Positions 33,489-40,338 of a DNA stretch of 40,338 bases are shown piece by piece. The notes below the pieces were generated by a model. The model saw nothing but the letters and a program-made list of their open reading frames with translations. It searched no databases and had not been told where the DNA came from. Position numbers and translations under genes: made by a program. Within the stretch, counting starts at the first letter, position 1, and the number at the start of each line of letters is the position of its first letter. Origin of the DNA: Salinispora cortesiana (lineage in GTDB: Bacteria > Actinomycetota > Actinomycetes > Mycobacteriales > Micromonosporaceae); contig NZ_AXVR01000045.1 of the NCBI RefSeq assembly GCF_000484695.1, positions 1-40,338 on the forward strand, written 5' to 3'.

Positions 33489-36400
33489 GAGGGCTTTCAA
33501 GCCAGGACACTACAGGGACGTCCTGCGGCCAGGCCAGTCGCAGCAGGCTCAGGCAGACCCCGGCGGAGCCGAGCATCAGGCCGGGCATCTCAAGCCCTCC
33601 GGTGAGCCCGCAGCGCACCCCGCTGTCCTGGATGTCACGGACCACCGAACCTGCCAGCGCGTCGTGACCGGCCTGCCCGGCCCCGGTTCGTTCCGCAAGA
33701 TCAAGTAGAGCGAGGGCACCGAAGTCACCGTGGCAGAGGCTGTGATTGTGCCCGAAGCCGTGGGTCGACACCAGCGCTACGGCTGCCCGCGCCTCCTGCG
33801 TCAGCTGTTCGTCCCGGTGGTGCCGCTGGATCAACAGCCGGGAGAGCCCGATGCCGGCCGCGCCATGGCACCACAGGGCGGGGTGCCCGTCGACGTCGGC
33901 CATCTCCGGGCGCAGGTCCCGCCATGCCCTGTCGGAAGGCACGTACAGGCGGCGGTCGAAGGCGACGGCCCGACCCGCCAGTTCACGCAGCGCATCATCG
34001 CCGAACTCCTCCGCGAGCGCGTACAGCGGCCAGGCTATGCCGGCCGATCCGTGCGAAAACCCGCCGAGCATCACCCCGGTGCGGGTGGCGTACCAGCCGG
34101 CCGTGCCCTCGACATCGACTGCGGACCCGGCCAGCCGTTCACCGCAGATGGCCGCTATCTCGCGCAGAGCCGGAATGCCGTGCCGTCGGTACAGGGACAG
34201 CGCGACCACCGCAGAGCCGGCGAGGCCGGCGATCAGATCGGGGCACTCTTCCCGGGTGACGCACTCACGCAGCCAGGGCAGCGCGTCCTCGACCGCCGCC
34301 AGGTAGGTCGGCTCCCCGGTGGCGTGGGCGACGTGATCGAGCGCGTAGAGCAGCCCGGCGATGCCGCTGTACGCGCCGACTGTCTCCACGATCCGGTGCT
34401 TGGCAAGGTAGCGGAGATATCCGACCACCGGCCTAGCCGCCCGGTGGGCCAGGTCCAGATACCGCTCGTCGCCCAACTGCCGGGCGGCGTACGCGAAAGT
34501 GAGCGCCATACCGGCGACGCCATCGTAGAGGCCGGTGGACAGCGGCTTGTAGCTATACGTCTCCTGGTCAATGCCTTCGATGCTGATACCGATCCACCCA
34601 GCGTCGTCAACCCCTAGGACGGCCTCGTCGGCCAGCCTCCGCGCGATTCGATCGGCCAACTCGGCAGCCATCGGCCGGTCGAGGCTCGCCGCTCGGGTCT
34701 GCGGCGAGACCGACCGGACCGCAGCTCGGGGCGCCGCCATCGTGCCCATCGAGTCGCGGATGATCCGTACTTGCGCGGCGCGATGGACCGGCCCGAATCG
34801 TGCCAGTCTGTCGGCGAGCACGACGGTCCCGGGTGCCTGGAAGAACTCGCGATCGAGAACGGCGGCGGCCGTGCCGATCTGCCGGCTCCCGGCGAAGGTG
34901 CGGAAGCAGGGGACGTCGCCGTTGAGCAGTTGACGCTTTTCCGACTCGAGGAGCGGAACGAGGTCAGGGCGAGCGGCCGCTGCAGTCCACAGCTTGTCGA
35001 GCAACCGGTCTCGATCCCGGGCATCGCGTAGGTAATCGGGATGGTAGCTCTCGGTCAGAAATACGCTGTAGCGCCGCGTGGGACGGGCGAGGTAGCGGAT
35101 CTCCACGTTGCGGCAGCCGGTGAGCAGCCGGTCGAACACGTCGCGATGTGCGGTTATGATGTCGTACGCTTCGAGGAATCCGGCGACAACGTCCTCAACG
35201 TGCTCCGAGGGATCAATACCCGACCCTGACAGCGTCGGGCGATTCCGTGCGCCGAGCATTGTCGCCTCGACCGCTTCGACCCGTGCCGTGTCGGTGTAGA
35301 GGTCGACGATCATGGGCACCGGTCGGGGCGCGGTCTGGGGTTCCCCACCGCCGAGCGCACTCACGTCGACGCCTTGTCGCCGCCGACCTCCAAACGCCCG
35401 CGCGGGGAGGATTCCGATCGCCAGTACGCTCTGGTTGAGCAGGTCCACGGCGCGGCCGTACGCGTCGTCCGGAATACCGGCGGGGTTTCCGGGCTGTAGC
35501 AGGGTCTCCAGATCGATCGGACTGAACGACGGGCCCGCAGCGATCACGTTCTCCATGTGCATATCAACCGCGCCCAGCAACAGCATCGCCGCCAGTACCG
35601 AGCCCGCTCCCCGGTAGAACCGAGTCAGCTCGGCCGCGTCGGCGCAGGGCCGGGGGCGGATGAATTCGCACCAGCCGTGGGTGCCACGGTTTAGGACCCG
35701 CGGGGCCGTCACGGCGGGCGTGACTCCGAGCCGATTTAGTTCGGCCACCGTGTCGGCGTACGCGTTCTCGGCGGAGACCGGCCGCGGCTTGTAGACGAGG
35801 TCGGTGCCGTCGGCGAAGGTAAGCTGGGCCACCGTGCGGCTGCCGTTGTGCGGGTCGCCCAGGTCGAGCCGGACAGCGGTCACCACATCAGCCGTCGGCG
35901 GGAGCAGACCGGCGGCCCGCAACAGCTCCTCGTCCGCGGCGAGCCGTGCCGATAGCTCGGCGACGTGATCCACCCATCCTCGTCCACACCCGACCAAGCA
36001 GCGGCCGAGCACTGGGTACTCGTCGAAGAGCGCGTTCAGATAGCGGGCGTCCGCAAGTAGGACCTCGTCGTAATGGTCGTAGCGTTGCTCCGGGGTGGCA
36101 CCGGTCAGGCGGCCGTGCACTCGGGCGACATTGAGCTCCAGCAGCAGAGTCCGGGTGCAGATGGTGAGCAGCCGATTCGCCAGGCTTTCTGCCAGCGGCC
36201 GGCGCAGCCCTCCGGCCGCTGGCACCAGACCGAGGGTAGGGCCAATCCGATCCCGCAGCCGCTGCTCGTAGTAGCCGAGAAACCGATTGAGTAGGCCGGC
36301 GAAGGGTATGCGGTCGAAGCCCTGGGACCACAACTTCGTGGACAGGTCCAGCCCGGCAACGTCCTTGGTCTCGGTGGCCAGGACGGCGACCAACTCTGCC

Positions 36401-36660
36401 GTCCAGTCCAGTACGTCTTCGCCAACCTCGAAGTCCTCGCTCTCGAGCAGCTGACCGAACGCGTCGCGGGTGAGTCCCATCTCGCGTAGTCGGAGCGCGA
36501 ATACGCGTTCGTCGAGAAACGCGGAATCGCGCCACGCCTCGATCAGCGGACCCACCGATCGGACCGGCGCCATGTCATGCACCGTGACATCGATCGAACG
36601 TTCGTGCAGATAGGCACTCATCCGGGAGGAAGGAATGGTGATCTGACTTACAAGCGACAT
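33469..36660 (-). CDS. Class II lanthipeptide synthetase LanM
   Basis: This predicts 1063 residues. The N-terminal dehydratase (about 1-650) has the kinase-like elements DLVYKPRPVSAENAYADTV, GAVDMHMENVI and SPIDLETLLQP, used to phosphorylate and eliminate Ser/Thr. The C-terminal cyclase (about 720-1063) is LanC-like with zinc ligands Cys931 (LWCHGAAG), Cys976 and His977 (SLCHGDFG). It dehydrates the LanA core and forms the thioether rings in the cytoplasm, guided by the leader. The ATG at 36660 has AGGAG 5 bases upstream. It follows lanA after a 60-bp gap with a strong hairpin. Length and motifs are standard, so the enzyme should be active. Confidence 0.95.
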   Translation of the reverse strand: MSLVSQITIPSSRMSAYLHERSIDVTVHDMAPVRSVGPLIEAWRDSAFLDERVFALRLREMGLTRDAFGQLLESEDFEVGEDVLDWTAELVAVLATETKDVAGLDLSTKLWSQGFDRIPFAGLLNRFLGYYEQRLRDRIGPTLGLVPAAGGLRRPLAESLANRLLTICTRTLLLELNVARVHGRLTGATPEQRYDHYDEVLLADARYLNALFDEYPVLGRCLVGCGRGWVDHVAELSARLAADEELLRAAGLLPPTADVVTAVRLDLGDPHNGSRTVAQLTFADGTDLVYKPRPVSAENAYADTVAELNRLGVTPAVTAPRVLNRGTHGWCEFIRPRPCADAAELTRFYRGAGSVLAAMLLLGAVDMHMENVIAAGPSFSPIDLETLLQPGNPAGIPDDAYGRAVDLLNQSVLAIGILPARAFGGRRRQGVDVSALGGGEPQTAPRPVPMIVDLYTDTARVEAVEATMLGARNRPTLSGSGIDPSEHVEDVVAGFLEAYDIITAHRDVFDRLLTGCRNVEIRYLARPTRRYSVFLTESYHPDYLRDARDRDRLLDKLWTAAAARPDLVPLLESEKRQLLNGDVPCFRTFAGSRQIGTAAAVLDREFFQAPGTVVLADRLARFGPVHRAAQVRIIRDSMGTMAAPRAAVRSVSPQTRAASLDRPMAAELADRIARRLADEAVLGVDDAGWIGISIEGIDQETYSYKPLSTGLYDGVAGMALTFAYAARQLGDERYLDLAHRAARPVVGYLRYLAKHRIVETVGAYSGIAGLLYALDHVAHATGEPTYLAAVEDALPWLRECVTREECPDLIAGLAGSAVVALSLYRRHGIPALREIAAICGERLAGSAVDVEGTAGWYATRTGVMLGGFSHGSAGIAWPLYALAEEFGDDALRELAGRAVAFDRRLYVPSDRAWRDLRPEMADVDGHPALWCHGAAGIGLSRLLIQRHHRDEQLTQEARAAVALVSTHGFGHNHSLCHGDFGALALLDLAERTGAGQAGHDALAGSVVRDIQDSGVRCGLTGGLEMPGLMLGSAGVCLSLLRLAWPQDVPVVSWLESPRDRDAR

Positions 36661-36677
36661 GGCTCTCCTGCGGAAAG

Positions 36678-36710
36678 GGTGCCGGGGCGGCGGTTGCGCA
36701 CCCCGGCACC
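36678..36710. terminator. Attenuating hairpin between lanA and lanM
   Basis: GGTGCCGGGG (36678-36687) pairs perfectly with CCCCGGCACC (36701-36710) around a 13-base loop in the lanA-lanM gap. Such a partial terminator would keep lanA transcript in excess over lanM, as known in other lantibiotic operons. Confidence 0.65.
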
Positions 36711-36720
36711 ACGACAAACT

Positions 36721-36918
36721 TTACTGGCAGGCGCAGACGACCGTGCCGCATTCGATGGTCAGCGTGCACACCCAGCCGCTGCTCGCGGCGTAGATGGTGC
36801 GGTCCTCGCGCAGCTCTTCGAGGGTCAGTTCGCCGAAGCCGGTGCCGGCCGGGTGGTCGGTTGCCGCATCACGCAACTCGACGTCCTTCCAGGACTTCTC
36901 GATCGCAACAGCAGACAT
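36721..36918 (-). CDS. Actagardine-type lanthipeptide precursor
   Basis: This predicts 65 residues: a leader of 45 (MSAVAIEKSWKDV through the HPAG element and ELTLEELRED to RTIYAA) and core SSGWVCTLTIECGTVVCACQ. The core matches actagardine (SSGWVCTLTIECGTVICAC) except Val for Ile at 16 and an added Gln20. By analogy the rings are Ser1-Cys6, Thr7-Cys12, Thr9-Cys17 and Thr14-Cys19, and CTLTIEC is the lipid II-binding motif of the mersacidin group. The peptide should block cell-wall synthesis in Gram-positive bacteria after export and leader removal. AAAGGA lies 7 bases before the ATG. It is the first gene of the operon lanA-lanM-lanT-monooxygenase. Confidence 0.95.
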   Translation of the reverse strand: MSAVAIEKSWKDVELRDAATDHPAGTGFGELTLEELREDRTIYAASSGWVCTLTIECGTVVCACQ

Positions 36919-36991
36919 AATATGTTCCTTTCAGTTGATTCTCCCGGCGGTCGACGGGAGCTATCGACAAAACGCGGCCACGGCGCCATGG

Positions 36992-37018
36992 CCCCGGTTT
37001 CGTCCGAAGGAACCGGGG
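36992..37018. promoter_or_regulatory. Hairpin in the lanA leader region
   Basis: CCCCGGTT (36992-36999) pairs with AACCGGGG (37011-37018), loop 11 bases, about 75 bases upstream of the lanA start. It could be a 5' UTR stabiliser, or the terminator of a transcript entering from the right. Confidence 0.4.
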
Positions 37019-37079
37019 TGGGAGGACGGCCACCGCCGGGATCAGCATCACCATTAAACTGACGTGGACCGGCGCCCGC

Positions 37080-37124
37080 CTACCCGTAACCAGGCCAGCC
37101 GACGGCGCAGCCTGGAGGGTGCAT
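37080..37124 (-). CDS. Possible 14-codon leader ORF upstream of lanA
   Basis: The minus strand reads MHPPGCAVGWPGYG then TAG, with GAGGAGG 5 bases before the ATG. The ribosome binding site is stronger than that of lanA, but the ORF is tiny and its use is unproven. It could be a leader peptide ahead of the hairpin at 36992-37018, or chance. Confidence 0.25.
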   Translation of the reverse strand: MHPPGCAVGWPGYG

Positions 37125-37447
37125 TGTGACCCTCCTCTGGTCGACAGTGACTCCTCTACCGGTTGACATGAAACGATTGAAATGAATGGGCGGGACGGTC
37201 GACATCCGTCGAGTCGGTGGCGTCGTCCGCCTCAGCCGATCTACTCGTCGAATGCACCAGCGCCATGGCCCCAGCCCATCCAGCAGCAAACTCGGTGCAT
37301 GGCCTTGACCCGTAACATTTGTCATTTTCTTGGACATGTTCCAGATCAACGTGACCCAGCAGACGGCCATCCCGTGGCCATGCTCTTGATCAAGTTCAAG
37401 CGAGGCCATCAGGCAAAAGGCGTAACTCCTTAAAAAGGAGATGTCTT
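37125..37447. other. Gene-free interval right of the lantibiotic cluster
   Basis: I find no gene. A TTGACA (37163-37168) is present on the plus strand without a convincing -10. A short palindrome CTTGATCAAG lies at 37384-37393. Next to the small ORF at 37448 is a hairpin in which CTCCTT (37426-37431) can pair with AAGGAG. Confidence 0.4.
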
Positions 37448-37774
37448 ATGACAACTGTGACCGGCGAGACCGTGGTCTGGGCCGTTGAGCCTGTCGTGTA
37501 GAACAAGCAGGCGGCAGGGACTGGTTCGGATCGGAGGCAGATGCTCGATGGCGACATGGGTCGCCCGGCTGGCCAGGCCGGATTCCGGCGAACAGGCGGC
37601 GGCATCGTCGTGAAGATCGAGAACGGGCTGGAACGGGTTGATCTCTTCCGCACCGGCGAACCGTACCGGCGGTTTGGTCGGTCGGGCTGGTTCATTGAGC
37701 ACCACCCGATCCGCGTGAGCTGGGCAAACTAAGTGGTAGCGGGGCGCCGGTGATCGTGGCGAAGTGGTTCGCAT
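37430..37774 (-). pseudogene. 5' fragment of an HTH-containing gene (copy B)
   Basis: From ATG 37774 (GGAGG 7 bases upstream) the frame gives 114 residues: MRTTSPRSPAPRYHLVCPAH, then PVRFAGAEEINPFQPVLDLH, after which similarity to copy A (24600-24745) ends near PESG and the frame runs into unrelated sequence. Copy A shows how the gene should continue (LALSAAVLSWW, then an HTH-like helix pair). The start is intact but the body is lost, so it is probably non-functional. LVCPAH may be the remains of a zinc-binding site, which is a guess. Confidence 0.55.
37448..37501 (+). CDS. Possible 17-residue peptide gene with sequestered ribosome binding site
   Basis: ATG 37448 opens MTTVTGETVVWAVEPVV then TAG. 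AAGGAG lies 7 bases upstream, an excellent ribosome binding site, and it can pair with CTCCTT just before it (hairpin CTCCTT-AAA-AAGGAG), which would hide the site. The ORF abuts the gene fragment that follows in antisense. It could be a real micropeptide, a leader ORF or the beginning of a truncated gene. I recognise no family. Confidence 0.35.
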   Translation: MTTVTGETVVWAVEPVV

Positions 37775-37793
37775 GGTGGTACCTCCGGCCCAC
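37764..37793. repeat. 30-bp direct repeat, left copy
   Basis: The 30 bases beginning GTGGTTCGCATGGTGGTACC are identical at 38642-38671. On the minus strand they contain the GGAGG site, ATG and first codons of copy B. The preceding bases are also similar (TGATCGTGGCGAA against CAATCGTCGCACT). Confidence 0.9.
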
Positions 37794-37890
37794 ACACTTC
37801 TCGGACCTGCGGCTCTTGGCCGTACCGCGGTCGTCATGCGAACCAGTTGATCGAGGGTCCGAGTCTTTCCTGGCGAGCGAGCGATGCTGC

Positions 37891-37907
37891 ATGCATAATG
37901 AATGCAT
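37891..37907. promoter_or_regulatory. Inverted repeat over the vapB start, likely autoregulatory operator
   Basis: ATGCAT-AATGA-ATGCAT is a perfect inverted repeat. The right arm includes the first two bases of the vapB ATG (37906), and CATAAT inside it may serve as -10 of a leaderless promoter. VapBC complexes usually repress their own promoter through such dyads. Confidence 0.5.
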
Positions 37908-38160
37908 GGTTGCTCTCCAGATTCGGGACGTGCCGGAAGAAGTGCGAGACGCCCTGGCAGCCCAGGCCAGGGCGCGCGGGCAGTCACTCCAGGCATACCT
38001 GCTGGAACTGGTGGAGACGCAGGCTCGACGGCTGCGCAACACGGCGGCCCTTGATCGCTTCGCCGGCCGATCCGACGGTGCTCGCTCTCTGCTGGGGGAG
38101 AGTGCCGTAGAGTTGAACGACCAGCGGGAGCAGCGCGGACCGTGGGGAAGCGCCGCGTGA
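37906..38160 (+). CDS. VapB/FitA-type antitoxin
   Basis: This predicts 84 residues. The N-terminal ribbon-helix-helix (MVALQIRDVPEEVRDALAAQ, then ARGQSLQAYLLELV) is typical of FitA/VapB antitoxins that dimerise on DNA. The C-terminal tail (RSLLGESAVELNDQ) would bind the toxin. There is no ribosome binding site; the start lies inside a dyad with a -10-like element, so the mRNA may be leaderless. The stop overlaps the toxin start as GTGA. The pair lies between two 30-bp direct repeats. Confidence 0.85.
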   Translation: MVALQIRDVPEEVRDALAAQARARGQSLQAYLLELVETQARRLRNTAALDRFAGRSDGARSLLGESAVELNDQREQRGPWGSAA

Positions 38161-38558
38161 TCGTCGTGGATGCGTCGGTTCTGGCCGACGCTCTGGTCGA
38201 TGATGGGCCGGTCGGGGACGCGGCGCGGGCGGAACTGACCGGAGATCCGCAATGGGCCGCGCCGAGTCATCTTCTGGTCGAGGTCATGTCCGTGATCAGA
38301 GGCAAGGTCCTCGGTGGGAAGCTCGGCCTTGACCGGGCTCAGGAGGCGATCGACACCCTGCCTTCGTTGGTCATCGACGAGGTTGGCGTCGCGATGCTGG
38401 TGGACCGGATGTGGCAGATGCGGGGCAATGTCACGGCGTACGACGCGGCTTACGTCGCGGCGGCGGAGTTGATGGCCTGCCCACTCGTGACCGGTGATGG
38501 TCGGCTCGCCAAGGCCAGCGGTATCCGCTGCGAGATCCGACTGCTCACCGCGTCCTGA
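38157..38558 (+). CDS. VapC toxin, PIN-domain ribonuclease
   Basis: This predicts 133 residues. The PIN acidic residues are seen in IVVDASVLADAL (first Asp), LLVEVMSVIRG (Glu), NVTAYDAAYVAAAELM (Asp) and CPLVTGDGRLAKA (last Asp). VapC toxins cleave tRNA or rRNA when freed from VapB. GTG 38157 overlaps the antitoxin stop (GTGA), giving coupled translation. All four metal-binding acids are present, so activity is expected. The pair is a common stabiliser of accessory DNA. Confidence 0.88.
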   Translation: MIVVDASVLADALVDDGPVGDAARAELTGDPQWAAPSHLLVEVMSVIRGKVLGGKLGLDRAQEAIDTLPSLVIDEVGVAMLVDRMWQMRGNVTAYDAAYVAAAELMACPLVTGDGRLAKASGIRCEIRLLTAS

Positions 38559-38641
38559 CGGCGGACGTCCGAGGATCATCGGGCTGACGCCCTTGGACCG
38601 GCCATCCTGAGTGGAAGCGGCTCACCGACAATCGTCGCACT

Positions 38642-38671
38642 GTGGTTCGCATGGTGGTACCTCCGGCCCAC
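38642..38671. repeat. 30-bp direct repeat, right copy
   Basis: Identical to 37764-37793. On the minus strand it again gives GGAGG, ATG 38652 and codons M-R-T-T, then a different 35-residue frame ending at 38545 within the vapC 3' end. It looks like a third, almost completely lost copy of the gene represented by copies A and B. Confidence 0.85.
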
Positions 38672-38929
38672 TTCAAGTCACCCCTGAGCTGCGAAAACGC
38701 CAGCTGAAGATCATCGGGCACAGTCAGGGCACAACCTAACTTCGATCTTGGGCTCGGTAGCTACTCTGCCCGGCACTGCCTGGGCTCCGCAGGTCACCGG
38801 CCAGGCCACGCGGCCGGTCGCCATGGCCGAGTATTAACCAGATAGCGGCCAGCCACAACAGTTCGAACAAGACCTGCTACTCAAATCACTGACCTGGCTT
38901 AAGAATGAAATCGGCAGGCTCCAAGCATA
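38672..38929. other. Interval with no recognisable feature
   Basis: I see no gene, long repeat or RNA in this stretch between the 30-bp repeat and the CRISPR-like repeats. Confidence 0.5.
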
Positions 38930-39097
38930 GGAATGATCCCCACCAGGGGCGATGAGCGACCTACTGCCGCGACGCTGCGCGCCCAGGCCGCCGACCAGGT
39001 GTTGCGATTCCTTCAGGGGTGATGAGCGACCAGGGCGCACTCGCCCCGCTCCGCCGCGGGTTGACGTTGCGATCCCTCTAGCTAGTGATTCTTTGTC
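38930..39097 (+). CRISPR. Degenerate CRISPR-like repeats, three units
   Basis: Repeat copies end at 38960 (31 bases, degenerate start), at 39001-39030 (30 bases, GTTGCGATTCCTTCAGGGG and TGATGAGCGAC) and at 39066-39097 (only the first ten bases GTTGCGATCC well kept). The intervening spacer-like segments are 40 and 35 bases and unrelated. A fourth copy stands alone at 39707. No cas gene is in the window. Repeat decay suggests an abandoned or scattered array. Confidence 0.6.
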
Positions 39098-39174
39098 GAT
39101 GGGTTGGCGTCTCCGGTCCGATCCGGACAAGCCAGACCGTCACCTATCGCACTGGCCTCGATGCGTGGAGTAGT

Positions 39175-39519
39175 TTAATAGCTGCCGTCATTCCGACGAC
39201 GGGTACGCGCGGCCATTAGCGTGACGGCCAGGACCGTCAACGAGATGACCCCGACGGATCGACCAATTCGGTCAATGCGCTTTGAGTTGCAGGTCCGAAA
39301 AGCCGTTTCCCAATAGTAGCGGCTCGAGTCGGGTGACCGCCAGGGATTTAGATCGGTTTCCAATACGTTTCCGCAACTTATCTTCTCATGGTCACCCGGC
39401 GCAAAAATGTTAATTGGCCAAGCCAATAGAAGTGCCACCAAAGCGCTTCCCAGCCAGGCAGCTTTGGTTGGCGTCACCCAGCTGCGTCTCCGGCCACTCT
39501 GCTCAGCTCCAGCTGTCAT
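39175..39519 (-). CDS. Small membrane protein, function unknown
   Basis: This predicts 114 residues with two hydrophobic segments, about 22-40 (WLGSALVALLLAWPINIFA) and 88-104 (VGVISLTVLAVTLMAA). The loop between them, of about 45 residues, has two cysteines. The C-terminus is basic (ARTRRRNDG). The gene uses more A/T than its neighbours, suggesting transfer from another background. There is no ribosome binding site, but TACTAT (39532 down to 39527) lies 7 bases upstream of the ATG, fitting a leaderless promoter. It sits between CRISPR-like repeats. I recognise no family. Confidence 0.55.
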   Translation of the reverse strand: MTAGAEQSGRRRSWVTPTKAAWLGSALVALLLAWPINIFAPGDHEKISCGNVLETDLNPWRSPDSSRYYWETAFRTCNSKRIDRIGRSVGVISLTVLAVTLMAARTRRRNDGSY

Positions 39520-40054
39520 CTAGCGAATAGTAGGGCATGCGTAGCGCATCGGCCCAGCCCGGCTACATCGATTTTGGAGACCAGCACCCCGGTCAGCAGC
39601 AGCGCCGCGTCAATGGCCTTGGTGTTGGCCGGATGCAGCACGTTTCCTGCCGTCTACGACATTCTGGGCGGGCTTGAGCTGACCGCCAACCGCCGTGTAG
39701 GGCAACGTTGTGATCCTTCCAGGGGTGATGAGCGACATCGCAACCGCGACCGTCTTACACTTCCGCATCGAATCGACGGTAGCCATGCTGACGCTGTCCC
39801 TGTCCGGACGTGACTGAAACTGTCGGGTCTCACCACCGCCGTTACGCAGCTCTTCGACGGCTTCGTTCAGGCGGGGCATTTGTCATCTTGGTTCTTCTGA
39901 GCCAGGTATGTGCCAGATCTGCGCCAGATCAAGCGTTGACTTACGTCTTGCTTCCTCAATCAGGGGCCAGGGCCCCGGAGTAGTCCGCGACTGTCCTGTT
40001 TGGTCTGATCTTGTTCTGGGGGCTGTGCCCGGGTAAGGAGCGAGCACAACACCT
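39520..40054. other. Interval without a gene, one isolated CRISPR-like repeat
   Basis: Apart from the promoter of the small membrane protein at its left end and the repeat at 39707-39736, I see no supported feature. The left end of the insertion sequence that follows should lie in its last 100 bases; CAGGGCCCCGG near 39967 is a possible terminal repeat that cannot be checked here. Confidence 0.4.
39707..39736 (+). repeat. Isolated CRISPR-like repeat
   Basis: GTTGTGATCCTTCCAGGGG then TGATGAGCGAC, the best-kept copy of the repeat seen at 38930-39097, in the same orientation but about 610 bases away and without spacers on either side. Confidence 0.65.
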
Positions 40055-40338
40055 GTGGATCATGAAGTTGTCTACGCTTCAAGACTCACCAAAGGTGTCG
40101 TGCTCGCTGTGTCATCATCGCTCATTGCCGGGGCGGGTCACGTCGCGGCTGCCTGCCTCGGTGCCGATTCGCCGTCTGCGGGCTTGCTGGACCGGTTGGC
40201 GCAGGTCGCTGACCCTCGTGATCCTCGTGGTGTGCGGTACCGGTTGGCGACGTTGCTGGCGATCGGGGTGTGCGCGATGAGCGCGGCCGGCCACAACTCG
40301 CTGACCGCGATCGCGGAGTGGGTCCGACGCTGTGAACA
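40055..40338 (+). CDS. ISAs1-like transposase, N-terminal part
   Basis: The frame opens at GTG 40055 (or GTG 40100) and runs off the window. After a variable start, LLDRLAQVADPRDPRGVRYR and LATLLAIGVCAMSAAGHNSL then TAIAEWVRRC match the N-terminal domain associated with ISAs1/H-repeat DDE transposases. The catalytic part lies beyond the window. AAGGAG at 40035-40040 is 14 bases from the first GTG, rather far, so the start is open. The element bounds the accessory region on the right. Confidence 0.7.
   Translation, partial: MDHEVVYASRLTKGVVLAVSSSLIAGAGHVAAACLGADSPSAGLLDRLAQVADPRDPRGVRYRLATLLAIGVCAMSAAGHNSLTAIAEWVRRCE

Overview
The window is high-GC actinomycete DNA, most likely from Micromonosporaceae (Actinoplanes, Micromonospora or a relative). 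This rests on codon bias, SARP/AfsR-type regulators, leaderless starts, an actagardine-type lantibiotic locus and a replication-relaxation gene next to a tRNA-borne serine integrase. It is an accessory-rich stretch: two biosynthetic loci, an integrated-element remnant, decayed repeats, a toxin-antitoxin pair, CRISPR-like debris and an insertion sequence cut by each window edge.

Layout. 1-333: end of an IS256-family element with an amber codon in its transposase. 425-5028: a small secreted protein, a secreted Calx-beta protein and a large AfsR-like regulator. 5252-7843: a MerR-methyltransferase fusion and a DUF2786 protein. 7997-11304: tRNA-Lys(UUU), a large serine integrase whose last codons run into the tRNA gene in antisense, a small ORF and a replication-relaxation protein. 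11777-13180: a glutamyl-tRNA synthetase.

13211-19836: seven genes on the minus strand, coupled by 4-base overlaps or short gaps: radical SAM enzyme, archaeal-type SAM synthetase, a methyltransferase resembling guanidinoacetate methyltransferase, a PhyH-type dioxygenase, an SDR epimerase, an FkbM methyltransferase and an ATP-grasp-like ligase. A divergent plus-strand trio (TPR regulator, D-amino-acid oxidase-like flavoenzyme, small SARP; 20039-23175) probably controls or accompanies it. I do not recognise the product. This is the best candidate for an undescribed pathway.

23318-24745: decayed genes. 24746-36918: an actagardine-type class II lanthipeptide cluster, with response regulator and histidine kinase (minus), ABC ATPase and FtsX-type permease (plus), LuxR regulator (plus), then luciferase-like monooxygenase, exporter, LanM and LanA (minus operon read lanA-lanM-lanT-garO-like). 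The predicted core SSGWVCTLTIECGTVVCACQ differs from actagardine by Val for Ile at position 16 and a C-terminal Gln. The cluster lies between two incomplete copies of one gene, which suggests how it arrived.

37430-40338: gene fragments, a VapBC pair between two 30-bp direct repeats, degenerate CRISPR repeats without cas genes, a small membrane protein and the start of an ISAs1-like transposase.
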